Shown one piece after another: positions 23,657-33,025 of a DNA stretch of 52,909 nucleotides. The position numbers and the translations under genes were made by a program. Within the stretch, counting starts at the first letter, position 1, and each line of letters starts with the position of its first letter. The notes beneath the pieces were generated by a model. It saw nothing but the letters and a program-made list of their open reading frames with translations, was not told where the DNA came from and made no database searches. The DNA is from Candidatus Helarchaeota archaeon (lineage in GTDB: Archaea > Asgardarchaeota > Lokiarchaeia > Helarchaeales > RDOG01), in NCBI GenBank assembly GCA_029838215.1, contig JALGVI010000005.1, forward strand, positions 1 to 52,909, given 5' to 3'.

Positions 23657-25597
23657 ATGGATAAGAATATTGATGTATTTATGGTACCATATCAAGAAAT
23701 ATCTCGAGTAATTAATACAAAAATGGATCGTTTTGATAAACTTGTCATGATAAGTGAAATGTGTCGTCTCAACACATTTTCCTCCGTTAAAATTGCCGGT
23801 TCGGGGCATCTAGGATCAAGTTTTAGTTCTCTGGATTTGATGGTTTATTTATATTTTGACTACATGAATGTTCTCGAAAAAGGATTAGACAGTCCAGATA
23901 GAGATATTTTTTTCTCCTCAAAAGGTCATGACTGTCCTGGATTTTATTCAGTTCTTTTTGCTGCAAATATATTGCCTCTTGAAAAAATACTAAAACTCCG
24001 CAAGCTCGGAGGGCTTGATGGACATCCTGACGTTAAAATTGATGGCGTGGAATCAAATTCAGGATCGTTGGGCATGGGTATATCAAAGGCTAAAGGAATG
24101 GCAAAGGCGAAGAGTCTTGGTTCTCATGATGGTGAAATTTTTGTCATCACGGGTGATGGGGAGCTTCAAGAAGGACAGATATGGGAATCATTGCAAACAA
24201 CTACACATCAAAAAATAACCAATGTTACGATGATTGTCGATCATAATAAGATTCAGACTGATAAAAAGGTGGAAGAAATTATAGATCTTGGGTCTTTAGA
24301 GAAAAAGTTCAGTATTTTTGGGTGGCATGTTGAACGATGCAATGGGCATGATTTTAGGAGCATTGATTTAGTTTTCAAGAAACTAAAAAACGTAAGGGAC
24401 AAACCGAAGGTAATAATCGCTGATACAATTAAAGGTAAAGGTATAAGTTTTATGGAGGGTCCTGAAGCCCTTAAATCTGGGCAAGGATTATATAGATGGC
24501 ATTCTGGAGCACCCAATGACGATTTTTTCGAGCTTGGACAGAAAGAATTAATTGAAAAAATCCAAAAATGTGCCGAAAAATTTAATCTTGGCAAGATTAA
24601 ATGTCAATTAATTAAAAGTCTCCCGAGGAAAAGAACTCGTCTTAAGGATACTGCTGAAAAAGTGGTTAAGACGTTTGGTGAGATCCTTGTAGATATTGGG
24701 AAAAGACGAAAAGATATTGTCGTGTTAGATGCTGACCTTTCAGAGGATTGTGGTCTCAGATTGTTTGAAAATACCTATCCTGAGAGATTTATTGAGAATG
24801 GTATAGCAGAACAAGACATGGTATCCATGGCTGGCGGCTTAGCACTTCAAGGATATCTTCCGATAGTAAACTCTTTTGCAAGTTTTTTATCTTCGCGTTC
24901 TAATGAACAAATATATACCAATGCTACGGAAAATACAAAAATAATCTACATGTGCCACTACGCGGGTTTGATACCTGCAGGACCTGGAAAATCTCATCAA
25001 AGCCTTCGAGATATATCGCTCTTTGGTGCCTTACCTAACTGCATTATTCTCGAACCGTGTAACGCAATAGAAACTGCCAATGTACTTGAATGGGCTGTTG
25101 AGAAAGCCACTCAGACTTGCATGATTAGATTGGTTATCTCACCATCGCCACGGAAAATATTGCTTCCAGATGATTATATCTTTGAAATGGGAAAAGGTTG
25201 TGTCCTTAAAGATGGAAATAATGCAATAATTTTTGCGTATGGACCGGTAATGTTGAACGAGGCTCTTACTGCTGCCGAAATACTAGAAAAAAATGGTTTT
25301 AGCTTAAAAGTTATTAACATGCCTTGGTTAAATCGTGTGGACTCCGATTGGTTATTGAAAACAGTCAAAGATTTTAAAAGTATTTTTGTTTTAGATGATC
25401 ATTCCACATATGGGGGGCTTGGGGATACTATTTTAAATGCAATAAATTCTTCAGACCTGTTGAGAGGGAAAAAAGTCAATAAAATAGGTATTAGGGAATA
25501 TCCTGCATTCGGAACTCCAATAGAAGTCTTCAAATATCATCGTGTTGATGGAAAGAGCCTATCAAAACGAATATTAGAGGGAACAAAAAATGAATAA
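23657..25597 (+). CDS. Transketolase, single chain
   Basis: 646 residues. Thiamine motifs are in order: GSGHLGSSFSSLDLMVYLYF, KGHDCPGFYS, GSLGMGISKAKGMA, GDGELQEGQIWESL with DHNKIQTD, then the C-terminal half with ENGIAEQDMVSMAGGLALQG and GKSHQSLRDISLFG. Archaeal transketolases are often encoded as two separate halves; here both are in one polypeptide. Moves a two-carbon ketol unit between sugars; in this locus it may build or trim a sugar precursor. An AGGAAAGGAG-like site is before the ATG; its end overlaps the next gene by eight bases. Confidence 0.88.
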   Translation: MDKNIDVFMVPYQEISRVINTKMDRFDKLVMISEMCRLNTFSSVKIAGSGHLGSSFSSLDLMVYLYFDYMNVLEKGLDSPDRDIFFSSKGHDCPGFYSVLFAANILPLEKILKLRKLGGLDGHPDVKIDGVESNSGSLGMGISKAKGMAKAKSLGSHDGEIFVITGDGELQEGQIWESLQTTTHQKITNVTMIVDHNKIQTDKKVEEIIDLGSLEKKFSIFGWHVERCNGHDFRSIDLVFKKLKNVRDKPKVIIADTIKGKGISFMEGPEALKSGQGLYRWHSGAPNDDFFELGQKELIEKIQKCAEKFNLGKIKCQLIKSLPRKRTRLKDTAEKVVKTFGEILVDIGKRRKDIVVLDADLSEDCGLRLFENTYPERFIENGIAEQDMVSMAGGLALQGYLPIVNSFASFLSSRSNEQIYTNATENTKIIYMCHYAGLIPAGPGKSHQSLRDISLFGALPNCIILEPCNAIETANVLEWAVEKATQTCMIRLVISPSPRKILLPDDYIFEMGKGCVLKDGNNAIIFAYGPVMLNEALTAAEILEKNGFSLKVINMPWLNRVDSDWLLKTVKDFKSIFVLDDHSTYGGLGDTILNAINSSDLLRGKKVNKIGIREYPAFGTPIEVFKYHRVDGKSLSKRILEGTKNE

Positions 25598-27209
25598 AGA
25601 CATGAAAATCCTTTGTTTAATATTAGCACGGGGTGGATCGAAACGCATTCCCGGAAAAAATATAAAAATTCTTGCAGGAAAACCGTTAATAGCATACACT
25701 ATTGAGTGTGCAAAGCGTTCAAAATATATAAATAGAATAATTGTATCAACTGATGATGAAAAAATTGCCGAAATTGCACGAGCTTATGGAGCTGAGGCTC
25801 CATTTTTACGACCAGCTGAAATATCAAAAGACCATTCAACCGAATTAGAAGCATTTAAACATGCTTTGTCTTGGTTGAAAAATAATGACGATTATGAACC
25901 TGATTTAATTGTGAAATTATTTTCGACTTCTCCATTCCGAAAAACAGAATCTGTAGACAAGGCGATTGAATTGTTACTATCAAATCCTGAAGCGGATTCT
26001 GTCAGATCAGTCACCTTGTGTTCGGAACATCCATACAAAATGTGGACTATCGAAAAAAACTTACTAAAATCTTTAATCCCTTTGGAACAGAAGCCTAAAG
26101 ATGCCCATACACTCAGTTATCAGATACTTCCAACGGTTTACATCCAAAATGCCGCAATTGACGTTATTAAACCAAAGAATATTTGGGAAAAGGATTCCAT
26201 AACAGGAGATGTTATATTACCATTCGAAATGGATGAATACGAATCTGTTGATATCAATAACCCAATTGATTTCTTCCTTGCAGAATCCATGATTGAGTTA
26301 AATTTTGCAAGAGACCCTAATGAACCCATAATACCTGAAGATTTGGAATTTTATGCAAAATATCTCGACCTAAATGTAAATCAATGTATTGTTTGTGAGA
26401 GTAATCAAACCTCTGTGTGGGCTACATATGGGTCGTTCACTGCTGTTAAATGTAATAAATGTAACATGATTTGGATTAATCCAATGGTCAATAAGGAAGG
26501 TACTGCAAAATATTACCAAGATTATATTGGAATGAGATTTGAGGACGTAGAAAGAACTGAACAAAGAAAAAAACAATATATTATAGACCGAGACTACATC
26601 ATGGAATATATAACATCTGGAAAAGTATTGGATGTAGGATGTTCTGGTGGATTTTTCCTTCAGGAGCTTGGTGAAGCTTTTGACAGATATGGAATAGAAA
26701 TCGATAAAAATGCCGTAGAATATGCACGAAAGAATTACTCATTTGGACAAAATGTCATTAACATTGATTTAATGGAAGCTCCATTTTCGAATGAGACTTT
26801 TGATCTTATTATCATGAGAGGTACGATAGAACATCTCCATGCTCCTAACGTTGCCGTGAAAAAAGTAGCACAACTCCTAAAGAAGGGTGGTTTCTTTTAT
26901 ATTGCTGCGACACCTAACGTTGCTAGTTTTTCCGCAGAGTTTTATCGTGAACGATGGAATCAATTCCATCCGATTCGTCATCTTTATTATTTCAGTGTTG
27001 CTACACTACAAAAATTATGTAAAAAGCACGATCTAAAACTGTTATCTTATCGACTTCCTTACATGGAAACACCTTATGCATCTGTTGAAAACAACATAAT
27101 TCGAGTATATTCTGATATAAAATTGAAAAAAATGGGAATGGCTGAAAAAATACCGCGTAGCCCCCCATTTTGGGAAAACATGTTGAATATTGTCTTCATT
27201 AAAGAATAG
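25590..27209 (+). CDS. CMP-sugar synthetase fused to zinc-binding methyltransferase
   Basis: 539 residues. Residues 1-240: a NeuA-like cytidylyltransferase with LARGGSKRIPGKNI, IVSTDDEKIA, FSTSPFRKTES and a bidentate ESVDINNPID tail. About 265-300: a zinc site CIVCES ... CNKCNM. About 300-539: class I methyltransferase with VLDVGCSGGFFLQEL and RGTIEHLHAPN, C-methyltransferase-like in its preceding zinc knuckle. The two activities on one chain suggest a CMP-activated sugar that is then methylated, or a methyl-transfer partner in the same pathway. It is a paralog of the neuA at 18738-19439. Confidence 0.85.
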   Translation: MNKDMKILCLILARGGSKRIPGKNIKILAGKPLIAYTIECAKRSKYINRIIVSTDDEKIAEIARAYGAEAPFLRPAEISKDHSTELEAFKHALSWLKNNDDYEPDLIVKLFSTSPFRKTESVDKAIELLLSNPEADSVRSVTLCSEHPYKMWTIEKNLLKSLIPLEQKPKDAHTLSYQILPTVYIQNAAIDVIKPKNIWEKDSITGDVILPFEMDEYESVDINNPIDFFLAESMIELNFARDPNEPIIPEDLEFYAKYLDLNVNQCIVCESNQTSVWATYGSFTAVKCNKCNMIWINPMVNKEGTAKYYQDYIGMRFEDVERTEQRKKQYIIDRDYIMEYITSGKVLDVGCSGGFFLQELGEAFDRYGIEIDKNAVEYARKNYSFGQNVINIDLMEAPFSNETFDLIIMRGTIEHLHAPNVAVKKVAQLLKKGGFFYIAATPNVASFSAEFYRERWNQFHPIRHLYYFSVATLQKLCKKHDLKLLSYRLPYMETPYASVENNIIRVYSDIKLKKMGMAEKIPRSPPFWENMLNIVFIKE

Positions 27210-27217
27210 GTGGACAA

Positions 27218-28663
27218 ATGAGAAAATTAATTATCATATCAAATGATGAATTCATCCGGAATTTTATTCGCTCTGATGCATTATCCGAGATTGAGTCAGA
27301 AGATACTTATTACGTGGCTTCAAGTACAATGAAATATCTCATTGAACTTAAAAACAAAAATTACTTAGCTTCAATTAATATCGGCAAGTGGACAAGAGAA
27401 GCATTTTTAAACATCATTTTTCCTTTAATAACATTTACTTATAAATCAAAATCGTCCTCTTTTGAGTTTAGAGCGGAACGGATTCTTTCTTCATACGGAC
27501 GAAACCGAATTTATAACGCGACATTATCAATTTTTCAATCTATTCTTAATCGGGTATTCCGAAGGAAAAAAAATAGAACAGCAATACGTCCAACTATTTA
27601 TCATCTGATTGCATATATTGCATCCCAAATGTTTGGAGAAGTAGCAATATTCATGATCCTTGCTATATTTGGGCACAATAAACGTTTGAACGAATTAATT
27701 AAAGATTTAAAGCCAGATATCGTGATTATTCCTTCTTCAGCCGCAGACATTCTCGGAACCATTGCAACAAGAATCTGTAAAAAACAACACGTCCCTGTTT
27801 TGCATTTAATTAGCGGGTGGGATAATTTATCAAGTAAAATAGTGTATCCATTTAAACCCGATTATCTTTGTGTCTGGGGACCGCAAAGTAAAGAATTTGC
27901 CAGGGATATTCACGGAATCCCACCTAATCGCGTTTTTGAAATTGGTGTTCCAACATTCGATAGTTACTTTCATTTAAAAAGGAATGATTCGAAATTAAAC
28001 TCGCTGAAATCCCCATATGATTTTGAATATGCTTTATTTGCTGGGTGTGCTGTTCCATTCGACGAAATATCCGCTCTTCAGATGCTTGAAGAGTCCATAG
28101 AGAGAGCAAACTTAGAAAAATTCAAAATTGTCTATAGACCACACCCTTGGAGACAAACAAGAGCTTGCCCCGATACCTTTGAACCACAAAAATTTAAACA
28201 TGTAGTTCTTGATGAACAAATGAAAGAAAATTATTATAAATCGAAATTAGTCGATTCGAACATGTATGTTACTAGGACATTTCTGCCTTCTTTAGATTAT
28301 TATCCCAGATTACTTCACAATGCACGATTTGTAATTTGTCCTCTCTCCACAATGACGTTGGAATCATTGATTTTTGAGCGATCCGTTTTATGTATTGTCT
28401 ATAATGATGGTATTCATATCACCAGCCCACATAATCTTTTAAGATATGATCATTTCGATGGTTTAGAAGATTTAGAAGGGGTGTATTTCTGCAAGAATAA
28501 GGCAGATTTTGGTAATTTGTTTTTATCGATCTATGAAGCAACACGAAATCAAAAAAAATCCAAGATATTAGAACAAATAAAATATTATATCTATTACGAT
28601 GATGAAAGCTACGCTAAACGACTCAAGAAAGTATTAGATAATTTATCTTTGAGATCTTACTAA
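27218..28663 (+). CDS. Putative GT-B glycosyltransferase / capsule-type transferase
   Basis: 481 residues. The C-terminal half reads YRPHPW and ARFVICPLSTMTLESLIFERSVLC, like the second Rossmann domain of capsule/CDP-glycerol-type or sialyltransferase-like GT-B proteins; LKPDIVIIPSSAAD (about 165-178) may be part of the first domain. The N-terminal 130 residues are basic and hydrophobic. AGGTGG is placed just before the ATG. It is last in the plus-strand run. Transfer of the CMP-sugar to a glycan is a good guess; donor and acceptor are unknown. Confidence 0.6.
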   Translation: MRKLIIISNDEFIRNFIRSDALSEIESEDTYYVASSTMKYLIELKNKNYLASINIGKWTREAFLNIIFPLITFTYKSKSSSFEFRAERILSSYGRNRIYNATLSIFQSILNRVFRRKKNRTAIRPTIYHLIAYIASQMFGEVAIFMILAIFGHNKRLNELIKDLKPDIVIIPSSAADILGTIATRICKKQHVPVLHLISGWDNLSSKIVYPFKPDYLCVWGPQSKEFARDIHGIPPNRVFEIGVPTFDSYFHLKRNDSKLNSLKSPYDFEYALFAGCAVPFDEISALQMLEESIERANLEKFKIVYRPHPWRQTRACPDTFEPQKFKHVVLDEQMKENYYKSKLVDSNMYVTRTFLPSLDYYPRLLHNARFVICPLSTMTLESLIFERSVLCIVYNDGIHITSPHNLLRYDHFDGLEDLEGVYFCKNKADFGNLFLSIYEATRNQKKSKILEQIKYYIYYDDESYAKRLKKVLDNLSLRSY

Positions 28664-28731
28664 TCAAATAATAGCTTGAACTATTACCATGGTCATCCAA
28701 GGAAAAAAGATTTTGTTTATCTAATCCTGTT

Positions 28732-29871
28732 TTAATTTCTTGAAAATACTGCTTCTGCCGCCTTTCTAGCCGTTCCTTTTTCAGCATTGCCCCCTAATTC
28801 GATGAGTGCTCGTTCAACGGTTTCAAGTGTTTTAATGATGTCTTCTTTTGAAATCATGTTCATGTGTGCAATGCGGAAGATCTTCCCTTTAACTTTTCCT
28901 TGTCCGCCTGCTAGAATCACTCCAAGATCCTTGATTTTCTTGAGTAGCTTGTCCACGGGAATGCCTGTTGGTGCCTTTATCGCCGTAACCGTATTTGATA
29001 AATGGTCTTTCTCTGCAAATAATTCTAATCCCAAAGCCCGAATACCTGCTCTGGTTGCTTCCCCCATGAGGGCGTGTCGCTTGAAGCGATTTTCAAATCC
29101 TTCTTCGACCATCATTGTAAGAGATTCGTGCAAAGCGTAAAAAAGCGAGACTGAAGGCGTATAAGGTATCTTTTCCTTTTCATACCTCTTTAAATTTAAA
29201 TAATAAGCGGGAATGTGTTCACGTTGTTGAATTATTTTCCATGCGCGTGGCCCTACCCAAATCATTCCCAGACCGGGAGGGATTCCGATGCATTTTTGGC
29301 TTCCCGTTGCTAAAACGTCAAAATTCCATTCATCAGGATATACGTAGTCACCACCGACAGAAGTAACTCCGTCCACGATAAGAATTTTATCATTTTTTCT
29401 ACAGAATATTCCTAGCTCTCTCAAATCATTCAATATTCCAACTGATGTCTCATTGTGAACGACTGTTATGAACTTAATATCTGGCTGTTCTTTAAATACC
29501 TGCTCAACCTGTTCAATTCTGAGAGCAGTTCCCCACTCAACTTCTAGTGTCACGGATTTTGCTCCTAATGCTTCTGTAATTTCTTTCCATCGCTCTGAGA
29601 ATTTTCCTTGGACCACATTTAGTACTTTTTCGCCAGGTCGCACGCAATTAACGATGGCTGCTTCCATTGCACACGTGCTAGAACCCGTAAAGATTCGGAC
29701 GAATTTATCCGTCTTTAGTAATTTTTGGAACATTTCTATGCATTCATCTAAAAGTGCGTAAAATTCTGGAGTGCGGTGTCCGATGATCGGCGTGCTTAAT
29801 GCTTTAATCACGCGTTCGTGCAAGGGAACTGGACCCGGTACCATTAATAACTTCGAAGTATCTACACGCAT
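28732..29871 (-). CDS. Class V aminotransferase (alanine-glyoxylate/serine-pyruvate-like)
   Basis: 379 residues. N-terminus LLMVPGPVPLHERVIKALSTPIIGHRTPEF is the PLP class V type; VDGVTSVGGDYVYPDEWNFDVLATGSQKCIGIPPGLGM contains the PLP lysine (SQKC). The family includes archaeal serine/alanine-glyoxylate and phosphonate-type aminotransferases. It is convergent with the island's glycosyltransferase, and its substrate cannot be set from sequence. It might be a boundary gene or a supplier of amino groups for the island. Confidence 0.85.
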   Translation of the reverse strand: MRVDTSKLLMVPGPVPLHERVIKALSTPIIGHRTPEFYALLDECIEMFQKLLKTDKFVRIFTGSSTCAMEAAIVNCVRPGEKVLNVVQGKFSERWKEITEALGAKSVTLEVEWGTALRIEQVEQVFKEQPDIKFITVVHNETSVGILNDLRELGIFCRKNDKILIVDGVTSVGGDYVYPDEWNFDVLATGSQKCIGIPPGLGMIWVGPRAWKIIQQREHIPAYYLNLKRYEKEKIPYTPSVSLFYALHESLTMMVEEGFENRFKRHALMGEATRAGIRALGLELFAEKDHLSNTVTAIKAPTGIPVDKLLKKIKDLGVILAGGQGKVKGKIFRIAHMNMISKEDIIKTLETVERALIELGGNAEKGTARKAAEAVFSRN

Positions 29872-30057
29872 TGATGTCGCCTTTCTTTATTCAACTCTTA
29901 CATCATGATATCTAAAAACAATTCAAAGAAGCATTATTAATTTTATCAACGAGTAAAAAGTATCAGAAGAAAATTTATTTATCATGTTTCCAAAATCTCA
30001 CGATGAATATTTGACGAATATTTAAAATATAAATTAAATATTTGAAGCTGTTTTTCA

Positions 30058-30918
30058 ATGGAACCTGAAAAACGTCCAATTGTCACGCTCCTAACCGATT
30101 TTGGATGGCGAGATCCGTATATTTCTTCAATGAAAGGCGTGATCTTGACAATATCACGTGATGCTCAAATTGTTGATATTTCTCATTCTGGTCCTAAGTT
30201 CAACATTCGGTTTGGAGCGTATTTAATAGCTTTTTCCGCGCCTTTTTTTCCGCCTGGAACCGTACATGCTGTTGTTGTTGATCCCGGTGTTGGATCTGAC
30301 CGTCTTCCCATTGCGATTGAAACGATTTCCGGGCATTTTTTTGTAGGTCCCGATAATGGCATTTTTTCGCTTGTAATCGAAAAATGCGGTGGAATAAAAA
30401 AAGTCGTGGAAATAAAAAACAAGAAATATCTTTTAGAAGAGCGTTCCGACACGTTTCATGGACGGGATGTTTTTGCACCCGTTGCTGCACATCTTGCAAG
30501 TGGTGTTCCAATCGATGAAATTGGACCCGCGCTCAATGAAATAATCAAGTTAGAAATACAGGCACCTGTCATCAAGAACAAGACGATTGAAGGGGCGATT
30601 CTCTTCACCGACTCGTTTGGTAACGCCATTACTAACATCCCCAAGGAATTAATTAATAAGCTACGGATCAGAAAAGGTTCATATATTGAATTCGAATTAG
30701 GCGCAATGACGCGTGAAGTTAAATTTTGCAAGAGTTATTCCGAGGTTAAAAAACACGATTTCCTAATGGTCATGGGGAGTCGCGGGCTTCTTGAAATCTC
30801 GATGAACCAAGGAAATGCTGCCGAGTCCCTGAACCTCGATTTGCAGGGGCGTAAAATCATCATTCGCAAGATGAAACCAAAGAAAACTCATAAGACCAAG
30901 AAAAAGAATCGTGAATGA
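30058..30918 (+). CDS. SAM hydrolase / adenosyl-chloride-type (DUF62)
   Basis: 286 residues. TLLTDFGWRDPYISSMKG, NIRFGAYLIAF, VVVDPGVGSDRLPIAIE, FVGPDNGIFSL and FHGRDVFAPVAAHLASG are the DUF62/SAM hydroxide adenosyltransferase motifs. The family cuts SAM to adenosine and methionine. A basic tail ends the protein (KPKKTHKTKKKNRE). TTTAAAATATAAAT at 30021-30034 gives a leaderless start near ATG 30058. It is convergent with nadM, with no base between the stops. Confidence 0.9.
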   Translation: MEPEKRPIVTLLTDFGWRDPYISSMKGVILTISRDAQIVDISHSGPKFNIRFGAYLIAFSAPFFPPGTVHAVVVDPGVGSDRLPIAIETISGHFFVGPDNGIFSLVIEKCGGIKKVVEIKNKKYLLEERSDTFHGRDVFAPVAAHLASGVPIDEIGPALNEIIKLEIQAPVIKNKTIEGAILFTDSFGNAITNIPKELINKLRIRKGSYIEFELGAMTREVKFCKSYSEVKKHDFLMVMGSRGLLEISMNQGNAAESLNLDLQGRKIIIRKMKPKKTHKTKKKNRE

Positions 30919-31446
30919 TCACTGTTTCAATACTGTAGAACCAATCTCTTTCATTCTATTTATGCCATCAATGCGTTCTATTTCTTTCACGATCGCTGGT
31001 GGCACGTGCTTCTCCCATTCATCATTCCCCTTTAAAATGGCACTCCGAATTTTCGTTCCCTCGTTTACTTCACGTTCTATGAAGTCAAAATTTTGAACAT
31101 GATATCCCTTTTCTCGTAATAATCGGGCGACTAAAGGATTATTCGAATAAAAAACATCAATATCTGGTAAAAAACTCACGACATGCGATACCCAAATACG
31201 GTTATCATTAGCATCAGCAATGGGAATGATCATGTATCTATTTGCATCTATGTTTTCCTCTTGAAATGCACGTCGAATCATCTGAATGCGCTCCCCTGCT
31301 GTGAATGGGTTATCGAAAGAATGGCTGTATTGGGAGCTTCCGATCATTATGATGATTTCATCAACGTCTTTCAAGATTTTCTTTATTGCTTCCAAATGTC
31401 CATTATGTAATGGTTGAAATCGTCCAATGAACACGCCACGCTTCAT
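30919..31446 (-). CDS. nadM: Nicotinamide-nucleotide adenylyltransferase
   Basis: 175 residues, full family length. GRFQPLHNGHLEAI carries the HxGH motif; SQYSHSFDNPFTAGERIQMIRRA and EREVNEGTKIRSAIL (the ISSTxVR-like motif) are archaeal NadM. Makes NAD from NMN and ATP. Overlaps the ogt gene by four bases. Confidence 0.95.
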   Translation of the reverse strand: MKRGVFIGRFQPLHNGHLEAIKKILKDVDEIIIMIGSSQYSHSFDNPFTAGERIQMIRRAFQEENIDANRYMIIPIADANDNRIWVSHVVSFLPDIDVFYSNNPLVARLLREKGYHVQNFDFIEREVNEGTKIRSAILKGNDEWEKHVPPAIVKEIERIDGINRMKEIGSTVLKQ

Positions 31447-31832
31447 TGTAGTCCGTCCATAATTTTTTTTCGTATGATTTGAGGATCGACTAAGTATTCT
31501 GAGAGATCTATCGTTCCATTCTTCTTAATTCTTATGCCTTCCTTTTTGAGCAAGTCAATTTTAATGGACCGATTTTTCATTTTATCTCCCATGAAACCGC
31601 CAACAGAGCCGTCCGACCGCACGACTCGATGACAGGGCACGGGCTTTGAACTGTTCGATAGAAACGAAAATGGGTTTTTTGCCATTGCATTGCCTACCGC
31701 TCTGGCACAGTTTTTGCCGAGAATTTCGGCGATCAATCCATATGTCGCAACTCTTCCACTCGGTATCTTTCTTACGATTTCGAAAACTTGTCTTTCAAAG
31801 TCAGTTATCTGATTCCTTTTTTTCATGAACAT
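31443..31832 (-). CDS. ogt: O6-alkylguanine-DNA alkyltransferase
   Basis: 129 residues from the ATG at 31832, which overlaps the rtcA stop as TGATG. It is the C-terminal domain only: YGLIAEILG, ARAVGNAMAKNP, and PVPCHRVV with the alkyl-accepting Cys. Without the N-terminal subdomain it is a short archaeal-type Ogt. Repairs O6-alkylguanine by taking the alkyl group. It sits between rtcA and nadM on overlapping starts. Confidence 0.93.
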   Translation of the reverse strand: MFMKKRNQITDFERQVFEIVRKIPSGRVATYGLIAEILGKNCARAVGNAMAKNPFSFLSNSSKPVPCHRVVRSDGSVGGFMGDKMKNRSIKIDLLKKEGIRIKKNGTIDLSEYLVDPQIIRKKIMDGLQ

Positions 31833-32884
31833 CAAGATCCGTTTACGTGGATTCTACAGAGATGTCCTTCCTTCCTTACCTGAATTTTTCTTTTTAGCAA
31901 GATTTCTACGAGCCAAATATTTGTTCGTGCATGTTTGGTCAATTCTGAAACCAAAAATGTTGACGGTCTTTCTGCAAGAGCGATGTAAGGAATTAATTGG
32001 TCTGAGCAAAAATGGTCACACGTTGCTCCCGATTTGTAATCATTAATTAGACTTAAGGCACATTTTCTTCCAACATCTTCTGCCCGGACTCTTTTTTCAC
32101 CAATTCTATCTGCTCCCAAGATCACGCCCGTATCAGTTTTCAAGCAAAGGCAGATGCCGCTTCCAGGATTTCGTGCCTCAACACTTTTCAGAATGACATT
32201 GGGTTTGATCTTCAATTTTTCTCGCAAGACGTTCCCTGCTGCGCGTGCTTGACGTTCTGCAACATTTCTTTTTTCCAATGATCTTGTTGCTATCGAAATA
32301 CAGTCTATGCTTTCTATTTTTCCCTGTCTTTCAAGATCTAGCCCTTCTAAACGCGTTGGTGGAAGTATCTTGCTAAAGACGACTGCCCCTCCTTTTGGAT
32401 AAAATCCATGCTTTTTAATTTCTGTCTGTATGGAGTAACCCATTTGGTGCAATAACCTGAAAGTCACGTTTTCCAAGTATGTCAATGTCGGTGCCCAGAG
32501 TCCAAATGTCGCACCCCCATCAAACGTAAACGATATTGGCTCTTTGATCCTGATGCAGGCGAGTGTTAAAAGTTGCAATAGCAATCCAATGCTTCCGGCA
32601 GTTTCCACCTTGATTTCATGCGTTCCTCCTTTTATAGCACCTGGTTGAAATGAAATCTCTTCTGAGCCCATGTACCCATTAATTAATTTTCCATTGCAAA
32701 TTCTCGCGAGTGCTTCCAATCCTCTAAGATGCTGGGTTTTTAAACCGGGTTTTGGTCGATTTTTACGAATATTTATAACGCGTACTGGTTGGAGGAGGAG
32801 TACACTTATTGCTGTCGTTAGACGTAAAATGGCACCGCCTCCTTCGCCCTTAGATCCATCTATTTCAATGATCTGTTTTTCCAA
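31832..32884 (-). CDS. rtcA: RNA 3'-terminal phosphate cyclase
   Basis: 350 residues. EIDGSKGEGGGAILRLTTAIS, NIRKNRPKPGLKTQHLRGLEALARI and CDHFCSDQLIPYIALA (with the catalytic His) are RtcA signatures. Converts RNA 3'-phosphate to a 2',3'-cyclic phosphate using ATP. Archaea use it with RtcB in RNA repair or tRNA splicing; rtcB is not in the window. The adjacency to a tRNA with two introns elsewhere in the window is not direct evidence of a link. It leads an overlapping three-gene operon. Confidence 0.95.
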   Translation of the reverse strand: MEKQIIEIDGSKGEGGGAILRLTTAISVLLLQPVRVINIRKNRPKPGLKTQHLRGLEALARICNGKLINGYMGSEEISFQPGAIKGGTHEIKVETAGSIGLLLQLLTLACIRIKEPISFTFDGGATFGLWAPTLTYLENVTFRLLHQMGYSIQTEIKKHGFYPKGGAVVFSKILPPTRLEGLDLERQGKIESIDCISIATRSLEKRNVAERQARAAGNVLREKLKIKPNVILKSVEARNPGSGICLCLKTDTGVILGADRIGEKRVRAEDVGRKCALSLINDYKSGATCDHFCSDQLIPYIALAERPSTFLVSELTKHARTNIWLVEILLKRKIQVRKEGHLCRIHVNGS

Positions 32885-33025
32885 ATTAAAACCTCAAAAA
32901 AGTGATTTAGCAAGTTGTTTTGTTTTAAAACTCGCTTGAACTGGTCCTACAAGAAGTAATCTTTATCAATTTCCCATTAGAATTCTTGCATGCGGGATTG
33001 AAGATGTTGCTGTTTTTATATTATC

